Shown piece by piece: positions 1-5,127 of a stretch of DNA of 7,600 nt (its first letter is position 1; every line of letters begins with the position of its first letter). Origin of the DNA: GCA-020348365 sp964347995 (GTDB taxonomy: Archaea > Thermoproteota > Bathyarchaeia > Bathyarchaeales > Bathyarchaeaceae). The stretch is from positions 1-7,600 of the forward strand of contig CAYGBA010000069.1 in assembly GCA_964347995.1 (NCBI GenBank), written 5' to 3'. A program made the translations under genes and the position numbers. The notes beneath the pieces are model-generated. The model was given only the letters and a program-made list of their open reading frames with translations. It ran no database searches and was not told the DNA's origin.

Positions 1-481
1 AGTAGAATATTGCTGGTAGGATGGAAACGAACATCATCACTTGGACGTCTCTGTGTTTTAGATGTCCCAACTCGTGGCCGATCACGGCTTGAACCTCTTC
101 AGGCTCAAGGGTTTCCAAAAGTCCAGTTGTCACAGCTACTCTGGTTCCAGCGATCGGTGAACCGTAGGCGAAGGCGTTAGGTATAGGAATCTTGGCTTTC
201 ATAAGTCTTGGCGTTTTGATTCCACTCTTCATGCTAAGCGTCTCCACCATTCCATGTAATTCAGGGTCCTCTGACCCTTTCACTTCCTTCACTCGATACA
301 TGGCATCTATGAGATAGGGCGCTATAAGCCACTGGATTATGTTGAAAATCACCACGATAAAGGGTAACAGCAACAGGTTGACGCCGGCTAGGGCCAGAAT
401 AACGGTGAAGAACAGTGTGGATAATCCGATGATAGCTGCTAAGGTTCCAATCATGGAAAACCGAAGTTTCCACAGACCCAT
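1..481 (-). CDS. htpX: HtpX-type membrane zinc metalloprotease (M48), N-terminal part
   Basis: Seen: a minus-strand frame opens at ATG 481 and runs off the left edge, giving 160 residues. Two hydrophobic segments (about 10-32 and 38-58) are followed by a region with IPIPNAFAYGSP and then AVIGHELGHLKHRD, which contains the HExxH zinc site at residues 136-140. Known: this order (two N-terminal membrane helices, conserved NAFA segment, HELGH, further helices) is that of HtpX, a membrane-embedded endoprotease that degrades misfolded membrane proteins, with its active site facing the cytoplasm. The third zinc ligand (a downstream Glu) and the last two helices lie outside the window. Start choice: TTGAGGAT sits about seven bases ahead of ATG 481, no in-frame start codon is seen in the roughly eight codons checked above it, and a TATA-like box lies 40 bases upstream. 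It looks like a single-gene transcript. The family call is secure; whether the missing half is intact cannot be seen. Confidence 0.93.
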   Translation of the reverse strand, partial: MGLWKLRFSMIGTLAAIIGLSTLFFTVILALAGVNLLLLPFIVVIFNIIQWLIAPYLIDAMYRVKEVKGSEDPELHGMVETLSMKSGIKTPRLMKAKIPIPNAFAYGSPIAGTRVAVTTGLLETLEPEEVQAVIGHELGHLKHRDVQVMMFVSILPAIFY

Positions 482-518
482 AAATCTATCCTCAATAACT
501 GATGAGCAAAAGGAGAGA

Positions 519-527
519 CTTATATCC
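519..527 (-). promoter_or_regulatory. TATA box of htpX
   Basis: On the minus strand the bases read GGATATAAG, centred about 40 bases before ATG 481. Archaeal transcription usually begins about 25 bases past the TATA centre, which would give a leader of roughly 17 bases that includes the GAGG ribosome site. The assignment is inferred from spacing and composition. Confidence 0.5.
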
Positions 528-528
528 T

Positions 529-558
529 TTACTATTTAGTTTTTCCTATTACTATTTA
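529..558. repeat. 10-bp direct repeat, 20-bp period, upstream of htpX
   Basis: TTACTATTTA occurs at 529-538 and again, identically, at 549-558. The period is 20 bases, close to two helical turns, so a dimeric protein could contact both copies from one face. The pair lies directly upstream of the htpX TATA box, where archaeal activators or repressors often bind. The right copy overlaps the stop codon of the integrase remnant (556-558). The repeat is seen directly; an operator role is inference. Confidence 0.45.
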
Positions 559-678
559 CTTTCGTTTTTTGAAATACACCAGTCCGTCTTTTTCGCATAT
601 ATATTCAAAGCCGACCTCGAGTAAACATTTGATTTCCTCGGATGTCTTGGCGACGTTGACATGAAACTCTGCGCGCGC
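556..678 (-). pseudogene. C-terminal remnant of an archaeal tyrosine recombinase (integrase)
   Basis: Seen: the last 40 codons of a minus-strand frame read ARAEFHVNVAKTSEEI..., continue through LLEVGFEYICEKDGL and end in FKKRK and TAA. From memory, tails of the form '(E)FxxxVAKT.EE...LIE.GFEYV...DG...FRKRK' close the site-specific integrases of Bathyarchaeia and relatives. No catalytic residue (the Arg, His or Tyr of the recombinase core) is present, because only the tail is left. Above residue 'ARA' the frame continues to ATG 858, but that part is antisense to the next gene and does not look like integrase. In this frame there is no ATG, GTG or TTG between 858 and the conserved part, so it is unlikely to be a free-standing small gene. 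The homology stops at a GCGCGCGCG tract (671-679), a possible break point. Alternative: a 100-residue gene starting at 858, which I think less likely. Confidence 0.45.
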
Positions 679-728
679 GTGACGATTGGTTAACCTCTCC
701 CAAAGCCAAGAACCAAACCAACAACAAA

Positions 729-738
729 ACTTTAAACT
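729..738 (+). promoter_or_regulatory. TATA box of the HhH membrane protein gene
   Basis: ACTTTAAACT, preceded by an A-rich stretch (CAAAA) that suits a TFB recognition element. Its centre is about 35 bases before ATG 769, which predicts a start site near 758-760, just ahead of the GGGTGAG ribosome site. A start there would exclude the in-frame TTG at 757 as an initiation codon. Confidence 0.55.
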
Positions 739-768
739 GAATTCAGCTAACTTGTTTTGGGTGAGAAG

Positions 769-1227
769 ATGATAGGGGCAGTAGTCTTCGCAATATGTTT
801 CGTCTTGTTTACCTTGATCTCTCTTGTAATTGATCTCCCACCAGGAGTATACGTGCATGAATGGTTTGATATCCCCGCATCGGATTACTCTTCTCTGGTA
901 AACGGCATCGTAAATGGATTGGTTTACGGAGTCGTCGTTTGGTTAGTGTTTAGCCTAGCGAAAATGGGGAGAAAGAAAGAACCGGTTAAACCCCCGTTAT
1001 TGGAGAAGGCAGTAGAGGTTAGAGAGCCTAGGGAATCAGCGCTTCCGATAGCCTTGACAGAGATCAAGGGAATTGGGCCTAAAAGAGCTGAAGAACTGAA
1101 AGTTGCGGGCGTGAGAACTGTTTCTGACCTGGCAAAACGTTCTGCCAAGAATCTCTCAGAGAAAACTGGAATACCCATAAAAACTGTTTCAAGGTGGATT
1201 GTACAAGCAAACGAAATGATTGAATAG
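769..1227 (+). CDS. two-helix membrane protein with C-terminal helix-hairpin-helix domain
   Basis: The 152-residue product has hydrophobic segments at about 2-21 and 46-65, joined by a short loop with an aromatic YVHEWFDIP stretch. After the second helix comes a basic patch (KMGRKK), which by the positive-inside rule puts both the short N-terminus and the long tail in the cytoplasm. Residues 97-150 form a helix-hairpin-helix unit: IKGIGPKRAEELKVAGV is the hairpin motif, followed by two more predicted helices (SDLAKRS..., TGIPIKTVSRWI). Known: such units bind DNA backbone non-specifically in repair and polymerase subunits, but similar ones also occur as protein-protein modules in membrane proteins. 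No catalytic motif is visible. ATG 769 is preferred over TTG 757 because GGGTGAG (759-765) lies just before it and the TATA box predicts transcription starting near 759. It converges on the pyruvate kinase gene. The domain call is good; the function is unknown. Confidence 0.85.
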   Translation: MIGAVVFAICFVLFTLISLVIDLPPGVYVHEWFDIPASDYSSLVNGIVNGLVYGVVVWLVFSLAKMGRKKEPVKPPLLEKAVEVREPRESALPIALTEIKGIGPKRAEELKVAGVRTVSDLAKRSAKNLSEKTGIPIKTVSRWIVQANEMIE

Positions 1228-1254
1228 GCAGATAAAAAGCGCGCGCGCCTATTT
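1223..1254. terminator. shared terminator between convergent genes
   Basis: AATAGGC (1223-1229) and GCCTATT (1247-1253) can pair as a 7-bp stem around a 17-base loop. The loop contains AAAAA and the self-complementary tract GCGCGCGCGC, which overlaps the right arm at 1247-1248. The plus strand continues into TTTTTT (1252-1257). In the minus direction GCGCGCGCGC is followed by TTTTT. The stem includes the stop codons of both genes, TAG at 1225-1227 (plus) and TAG at 1249-1251 (minus), leaving only 21 bases between them. Archaeal RNA polymerase stops mainly at T-tracts, which both strands supply. Confidence 0.6.
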
Positions 1255-2640
1255 TTTCATGAAGTTCATAAGCTCTCTAATGTTGTGTATCTCGATTAGG
1301 TTACTGGCGTGCTTCGTAGTGGTCCTAGAGGCTGCGGTAAACAGAACGGTATCTTCGTCATTGATCAGATTAATAGATCGAAGTTTTTTTGCTACAGCTA
1401 GTATTCGATCTTCTTCTTTACGATAATCCATGTGTATAGGATACACGCCAAAAACTAACTCAAGTTGTTTCTTGACTCTTTTTTCCGGTGTGACTGCAAT
1501 TATTGGGGGTACAACCTTGAATCTTGCTATCATCTTTGCGGTGTAGCCTGACCTCGTCAAAGTTACGATCTTGTCAATAGGCATGTTTTGGCATGTCCTT
1601 TGGATGGACTTGCTTACGGTGTCCGAAATGTTGATGAATTCTCTATCTTCGACGTGGCTTTTCACCGCCGTTTCCGTCTCTTTTGCTATTAGAGACATCA
1701 TCGAAACAGACTCCACCGGGTAATTACCTATAGATGTCTCACCTGAAAGCATCGTTGCGTCGGTTCCATCCAAGATTGCGTTGGCTACGTCGCTGACTTC
1801 GGCTCTGGTTGGAGTTGGACGATGCATCATGGATTCGAGCATTTCTGTAGCTGTCACAACAGTTTTGCCTCTTTGATTACATAATTTAATGAGTGATTTC
1901 TGAACCAACGGAACTTTCTCAGGTCTTATTTCGACGCCTAGATCACCTCTGGCCACCATTATACCTTCCACGCCACCTAGAATCTCTTCGAAATTCTTGA
2001 CTCCTTCAAAATTTTCAATCTTGGCAATTATTGCCCCTTCGAACCCGTGGGCCTTGGATTTCAAAACATTCACATCTTGAGCGCTTCTTGCGAAGGAAAG
2101 AGCTACATACTCAATATCATGGTTCTCTGCAAATTCTATGATCTCTAGGTCTTTCTTTGAGAGGGTTGGAACCGAAAGCTGTTTGTTGGGGATATTGACT
2201 CCTTTGCCATCGCTTATTTCCCCGTCATTTATCACCAATAGTCGCAATATTCCATTGTCCTTTTCAATAACCCGCGTCCTGATCTTACCATTGTCAATGT
2301 AGATGTCGTCAGCGATACTCATTCTGTTGTAGAAGTTATGGTTGAAACTGATCTCTTCATGATTGAAGCCAACCTCTAGAACGTCTCCTTTCTTAACAGT
2401 CCTCTTTCGCCTAGCTCGGAGCCTGATTTCAGGGCCCTTGATGTCAACTATTATTGGGATGTCAGCCGTTTCTCGCACGTTATCCACGATAAGCCTGTAT
2501 TGATCAATGGTTCCGTAGGCAGTGTTTATTCTGGCGCCATTCATTCCTGCTTGATACATTTTTTGCAGAATTTCCGTTTGAAGACTGGCGGGACCAATTG
2601 TGCAGATAATTTTTGTTTTCTTCAATGATTCATCTTCCAT
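1249..2640 (-). CDS. pyk: pyruvate kinase
   Basis: Converts phosphoenolpyruvate and ADP to pyruvate and ATP, the last step of glycolysis, in the cytoplasm. The 463 residues are normal for the family. Seen in order: KIICTIGPAS (11-19), ARIN (36-39), VDIKGPEIR (65-73), a B domain at about 74-148 ending GKGVNIP, AKIEN with the phosphotransfer Lys207 and metal ligand Glu209, ARGDLGVE with metal ligand Asp233, TATEMLESM (263-271), PTRAEVSDVANAILDGTDATMLSGET, and a C-terminal regulatory domain from about residue 335. Odd: the usual NFSHG motif reads NTAYG (39-43), so the Ser that binds K+ in the rabbit enzyme is Ala41, while Glu71, which marks K+-dependent enzymes, is kept. ATG 2640 is chosen because no start codon precedes it in the 13 codons above and a TATA-like GATTAAAAA lies about 40 bases upstream. 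No clear ribosome site is seen, in keeping with a short leader. The 3' end shares a terminator with the convergent gene. Confidence 0.95.
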   Translation of the reverse strand: MEDESLKKTKIICTIGPASLQTEILQKMYQAGMNGARINTAYGTIDQYRLIVDNVRETADIPIIVDIKGPEIRLRARRKRTVKKGDVLEVGFNHEEISFNHNFYNRMSIADDIYIDNGKIRTRVIEKDNGILRLLVINDGEISDGKGVNIPNKQLSVPTLSKKDLEIIEFAENHDIEYVALSFARSAQDVNVLKSKAHGFEGAIIAKIENFEGVKNFEEILGGVEGIMVARGDLGVEIRPEKVPLVQKSLIKLCNQRGKTVVTATEMLESMMHRPTPTRAEVSDVANAILDGTDATMLSGETSIGNYPVESVSMMSLIAKETETAVKSHVEDREFINISDTVSKSIQRTCQNMPIDKIVTLTRSGYTAKMIARFKVVPPIIAVTPEKRVKKQLELVFGVYPIHMDYRKEEDRILAVAKKLRSINLINDEDTVLFTAASRTTTKHASNLIEIHNIRELMNFMKK

Positions 2641-2675
2641 ACAACTTTTCTCATTAGTATTATGAGTGACATTCT

Positions 2676-2687
2676 GTTTTTAATCTA
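2676..2687 (-). promoter_or_regulatory. TATA box of pyruvate kinase
   Basis: Minus strand TAGATTAAAAAC, centred about 41 bases before ATG 2640, predicting a leader of about 16 bases. A 5-bp inverted repeat (AGCGC 2687-2691 / GCGCT 2706-2710) and an alternating purine-pyrimidine run (2698-2709) sit just upstream. The 114-base gap to the surface-protein gene, with its own TATA box, suggests the two genes are transcribed separately. Confidence 0.5.
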
Positions 2688-2754
2688 GCGCCAAGCAATA
2701 TGTGTGCGCTTTTAGTCCTCGTTTAGACCCTTGCCTTGGTGATCAAAGAATGGG

Positions 2755-4173
2755 CTATATGCATATCCAGAACCATTTCATGTACTCAGGAGAGTTGAGT
2801 ACTCTTATGTCTGAAGGCAAGTGGATGTGATTTTTGAATCCAAATCTCTTTTCTCCGCACTCGTAAACAAATCCACATCTTCCATAGGCTTCATTCTCGT
2901 TGATTCTGTTAACATAGTAATCTTTTACCTCGGAGTTCGCTATTTCTGCATACCATCTGAGGTCGTAGGATATCTTTCCTTGTTCGGCTAGACTCAGGAT
3001 AACGTCAATTGCAGTAATAACACCCGCCTTGAACATGTCATTTCGCAAATTGTGCGCTTCAACCGTCACATTCTTAAAGGTTAAAGTCTCTTGCCCTCCT
3101 CTTATTGTCACCTCAGGGATAGTCAGTTTCTCGCTTAGCTTTCTTCGGGCAATTTGATCCCTGAAACCTGAAAATATGGCATCTACTTCAGAGGAAGATG
3201 TTTGAAATATCCGGATGTACATCTTGTCTTTAACTGGGTAGTGATCAATTCTGAAAACGTTTGATTCCGTCCATCCACCGTCATAATGAACTTGGAACCA
3301 CCAGTTCTGTTTGCCGTTAATAGAATCTATGACGTAAGTGTTCATCTCTTCATCAAAATGATATTCAGCCGCTATTCTTCCTGTTTCATTCAAGTAAGCT
3401 ATGATATCGAAAACTGAAAAGTGCCCTGACTGAAAAATGTCAGGCCTCTTCGTGACAATTTGGTGTGGGTCGAAAGTGAATGTTCCGACACCGCTTATGA
3501 TCATTTCTCCATTCAGTTTCAGTTCGGTGTCTTCTACTCTTCCAAAAATGCTACTACCCGGAGGAGGAAAATAAGTGGTATTGCCTGCAACGAAGACAGA
3601 TAACAAGTTATAGTTTTGGTCAATGACTATGCTAATGGGATTCTCTGTTCTCACGTCCCAATTCAGTTCCCAATGATCAAACCGAAAGCCTTCTGCTGGG
3701 AGAGCTGTGACTGTTGCTGTTGTTCCTTCTTCATGCTCGTATGCTTCTGGTGGGGGATCAGTTGTTCCTCCCGTTGTTGTTGATATGATAAGGTTACGCT
3801 TTCCGTGTGGCGGAGGCGGAATTGTTACGAACACTGCATTCAAAGAATGATTGGCATCCATCAGAACGTTTATTGGGTTAATGGTGGCAGCCTCAGCATC
3901 TAAGTCCCAACGGTCAAACCGGTAGCCATCGTTTGGAATGGCGCTCACCGTCACCGTTGACTCTTCCGTGTGACTGTAAACTCCAGGAGCAGGATCAGTT
4001 ATCCCTCCATTTGATGTTGAAATAGTTAATCTATAATCGGTCTGGGGCGGTGGTTCGGACTCGTGCAAAGGGTTGCCAAAAAACCATTGTGAAACTATCA
4101 AGCTTGAAATCAACATCACCATGGCCAAGAAAACGAATGTTGCGATCTTCTCTATTCTGTTGAGTCGAATCAT
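2755..4173 (-). CDS. membrane-anchored surface protein with two InlB-type repeats and a duplicated C-terminal domain
   Basis: The 472-residue product begins with a basic stretch and one hydrophobic helix (about 10-32) with no obvious cleavage site, so it is probably anchored with the rest outside the cell. Two divergent InlB B-type repeats follow (47-115 and 126-194), each with the pattern LTIS..GG.TDP...Y.H.E.....V.A.P..G.RFD.W. They are separated by Pro-rich linkers (EPPPQ, IPPPPHG, FPPPG). The C-terminal 270 residues appear to hold one unit twice: FTFDPHQIV...VFDIIAYLNETGRIA...YVIDSING (232-287) resembles LTFKNVTVE...AIDVILSLAEQGKIS...YYVNRINE (364-426). The first copy continues WWFQVHYDGGW, vaguely like DUF4430 (transcobalamin-like) domains; the second ends with several Cys and Trp. 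GGAGG lies 10 bases before ATG 4173. The repeats are a common extracellular spacer or adhesion module; the ligand and role of the C-terminal units are unknown. Confidence 0.88.
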   Translation of the reverse strand: MIRLNRIEKIATFVFLAMVMLISSLIVSQWFFGNPLHESEPPPQTDYRLTISTSNGGITDPAPGVYSHTEESTVTVSAIPNDGYRFDRWDLDAEAATINPINVLMDANHSLNAVFVTIPPPPHGKRNLIISTTTGGTTDPPPEAYEHEEGTTATVTALPAEGFRFDHWELNWDVRTENPISIVIDQNYNLLSVFVAGNTTYFPPPGSSIFGRVEDTELKLNGEMIISGVGTFTFDPHQIVTKRPDIFQSGHFSVFDIIAYLNETGRIAAEYHFDEEMNTYVIDSINGKQNWWFQVHYDGGWTESNVFRIDHYPVKDKMYIRIFQTSSSEVDAIFSGFRDQIARRKLSEKLTIPEVTIRGGQETLTFKNVTVEAHNLRNDMFKAGVITAIDVILSLAEQGKISYDLRWYAEIANSEVKDYYVNRINENEAYGRCGFVYECGEKRFGFKNHIHLPSDIRVLNSPEYMKWFWICI

Positions 4174-4458
4174 ACGCTTTTAGCCTCCACTTAGATGGTC
4201 GCCCGATGTTTTTCTGAGATGCAGTTTCGGAACCGGCTATCACGAACTATTATGACATACGTCATATAGTGAACCCCAACTCCGCCATAAATACGTTGCG
4301 GGCGCATCACACAAACTCGCCTCATTTCCAAACACTCTTTTCTTCCGTTTGGTCAAAATACGAATCAAAATATCTCCAGAGATAATCGGAACGGTACTTT
4401 AGAACGTGGATGTGAGATCTGTCAAAAATCAGAAAAAGAAGATACTAAAAAGCAAACC
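4174..4458. other. left part of a 483-base gap; no gene seen
   Basis: Apart from the GGAGG site, the TATA/inverted-repeat element at 4251-4270 and a possible second box near 4290, I see no feature here. All frames have stops at short intervals. The longest minus-strand frame (about 44 codons, roughly 4192-4326) has no recognisable content and runs through the promoter. The segment 4340-4460 is A-rich on the plus strand and featureless. Confidence 0.6.
4251..4270 (-). promoter_or_regulatory. candidate TATA box with overlapping inverted repeat, surface-protein gene
   Basis: TATGAC (4251-4256) and GTCATA (4261-4266) form an inverted repeat around ATAC. Allowing one bulged base it extends to CTAT...ATAG. 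On the minus strand the right arm is part of CACTATATGAC, the best TATA-like box upstream of the gene starting at 4173, and would give a leader of about 65 bases. A protein bound to the repeat would cover the TATA box. The repeat is seen; its role as an operator is inferred. A weaker alternative box (GTATTTATGG) lies at about 4285-4294. Confidence 0.35.
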
Positions 4459-4469
4459 ACCTTAAATAG
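4459..4469 (+). promoter_or_regulatory. strong archaeal-type promoter with no full gene behind it
   Basis: ACCTTAAATAG, preceded by AAACC, is one of the best BRE/TATA matches in the window. It predicts transcription from about 4490. A GAGGT ribosome site follows at 4496-4500, then ATGs at 4504 and 4510, but the reading frame closes at 4578. It therefore drives either a very short peptide, the stump of a lost gene, or a non-coding RNA covering the repeats at 4571-4650. Confidence 0.45.
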
Positions 4470-4509
4470 TACTGAAAAGCAAATGTCATGCAGTCGAGGT
4501 TAAATGTGT

Positions 4510-4578
4510 ATGCACAGTGTTCTGGACGTAAGTGCGGGTAATTGGGAAAAAGTTCACGCAGCATGGGACAAGGTTTAA
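4510..4578 (+). CDS. very short frame, possible stump of a truncated gene
   Basis: The frame encodes MHSVLDVSAGNWEKV followed by HAAWDKV and TAA, 22 residues (24 if ATG 4504 is used). It is preceded by a TATA box (4459-4469) and GAGGT (4496-4500), nine bases before ATG 4510, so the 5' signals are those of a real gene. The N-terminus loosely recalls the first strand and helix of thioredoxin-fold proteins ('VLDVS..NWEK.V......KPV'), but the stretch is far too short to claim this. It ends in front of the inverted repeats at 4571-4650, which could mark where the rest was lost. Equally, it may be chance coding within a non-coding transcript. Low confidence that a product is made. Confidence 0.2.
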   Translation: MHSVLDVSAGNWEKVHAAWDKV

Positions 4579-4650
4579 TATCGCGCACGCGAAACCTGGT
4601 TTCCTGCGTTGGTCTTGATCTACTTCGACTGCGTGCGCATTAGGAAACCA
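4571..4650. repeat. cluster of interlocking inverted repeats
   Basis: Four exact pairings are visible: AGGTTT (4571-4576) with AAACCT (4592-4597); GCGCACGC (4583-4590) with GCGTGCGC (4631-4638); GAAACC (4591-4596) with GGTTTC (4598-4603); and TGGTTTCCT (4597-4605) with AGGAAACCA (4642-4650). The 8-bp and 9-bp pairs interlock in pseudoknot order (loops of 6, 25 and 3 bases) rather than nesting; the short pairs offer competing folds. The cluster begins six bases past the stop of the minus-strand gene ending at 4657, so it could be its 3' structure, and it overlaps the end of the short plus-strand frame. Long GC-rich arms in this low-GC gap are unlikely by chance. Which strand, if either, is transcribed into a folded RNA cannot be seen. 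Confidence 0.5.
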
Positions 4651-4656
4651 CTAGTT

Positions 4657-4854
4657 TCAGAGCTTCTTTCCAGCGATGTAAGCTCGTTCTATCCATGCTT
4701 CTGCATCATCTGCAGTTACTCTTTGCCCGCCATGCCGTGAAGTTCTGCCACTAAAACCCTTTGGCTTGCCGAATTTTCGTGCTTCTATAACGATTCTCTT
4801 CCCTTTGATAGCATCATTTTCTTTGCGGTGATAATCCAAAAACGATTTTGACAT
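4657..4854 (-). CDS. small basic protein of unknown function, second gene of a pair
   Basis: I do not recognise this 65-residue protein. It has about twice as many Lys/Arg as Asp/Glu and a central Gly/Lys/Arg-rich stretch (ARKFGKPKGFSGRTSRHGGQ). It ends in a predicted helix with TADDAEAWIERAYIAGKK, suggesting a flexible basic middle that may bind nucleic acid and a folded C-terminal helix. No membrane segment, Cys or catalytic motif is seen. ATG 4854 begins one base after the TAA (4856-4858) of the upstream gene; the alternative GTG at 4863 would overlap that gene by eight bases. Either arrangement implies coupled translation. TGTGAG five bases before ATG 4854 is a weak ribosome site. The pairing with an acidic, winged-helix-like partner is like that of toxin-antitoxin or regulator pairs, but nothing in its own sequence shows toxicity. 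Confidence 0.65.
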   Translation of the reverse strand: MSKSFLDYHRKENDAIKGKRIVIEARKFGKPKGFSGRTSRHGGQRVTADDAEAWIERAYIAGKKL

Positions 4855-4855
4855 A

Positions 4856-5056
4856 TTACTCACATTTCTTGCAAATTTTCTCTTCTTTCTCCAAGATGTC
4901 GAATATTTCCATGACTAATTCATATTCTAGTCCAAGCTCTTCAGCAACGTCACTCGGGTAAACGCATTCATACTCCTTAAGGTGATTTCGTATGAATTCC
5001 TCAACCAGCGGCTTAGCTTCTCCCACTGTCATTTCTTTGGCTCCAGTATCTTTCAT
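4856..5056 (-). CDS. small acidic winged-helix-like protein, first gene of a pair
   Basis: The 66-residue product carries about 18 acidic against 9 basic residues. After an N-terminal helix (VGEAKPLVEEFIRNHLKEY) comes YPSDVAEELGLEYELVMEIF, which has the spacing of a helix-turn-helix. DILEKEEKI would be the last helix or wing, and the tail is CKKC. This is the layout of small archaeal winged-helix domains that read DNA or act in protein complexes; the call rests on pattern, not on a recognised family. The single CxxC could bind metal only with a partner. The start is fixed by an in-frame TAG six codons upstream of ATG 5056 and by a good TATA box (5086-5095) that leaves a leader of about ten bases. 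It is transcribed with, and overlaps or abuts, the basic gene downstream. A perfect palindrome lies 72 bases above the start codon. Confidence 0.68.
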   Translation of the reverse strand: MKDTGAKEMTVGEAKPLVEEFIRNHLKEYECVYPSDVAEELGLEYELVMEIFDILEKEEKICKKCE

Positions 5057-5085
5057 AGCAATTCTTCCAAGCTATGAACCCTCCG

Positions 5086-5095
5086 ATTTTATACT
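5086..5095 (-). promoter_or_regulatory. TATA box of the small gene pair
   Basis: Minus strand AGTATAAAAT is a near-ideal archaeal TATA box. Its centre is about 34 bases before ATG 5056, so transcription should start within about ten bases of the start codon. The CGGAGGG between box and start would then lie at or before the transcript start and not act as a ribosome site. Confidence 0.65.
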
Positions 5096-5127
5096 TATTT
5101 GTTTTGTTCCGACACGCACACGTCAAT

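Noticed and set aside
757..768. TTG 757 as start of the HhH membrane protein
   Set aside because: It lies at or before the transcript start predicted from the TATA box, whereas ATG 769 has GGGTGAG just upstream.
556..858. A 100-residue minus-strand gene starting at ATG 858
   Set aside because: Its N-terminal 60 residues are antisense to the clear gene at 769-1227 and that gene's promoter, and have no protein-like pattern; only the last 40 residues look real, and those are called as an integrase remnant.
2687..2710. AGCGC/GCGCT inverted repeat as terminator of the surface-protein gene
   Set aside because: Only five base pairs and no T-tract follows in the direction of transcription; it abuts the pyruvate kinase TATA box instead.
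4192..4326. Minus-strand frame of about 44 codons upstream of the surface protein
   Set aside because: It runs through the TATA/inverted-repeat element, has no ribosome site and no recognisable content.
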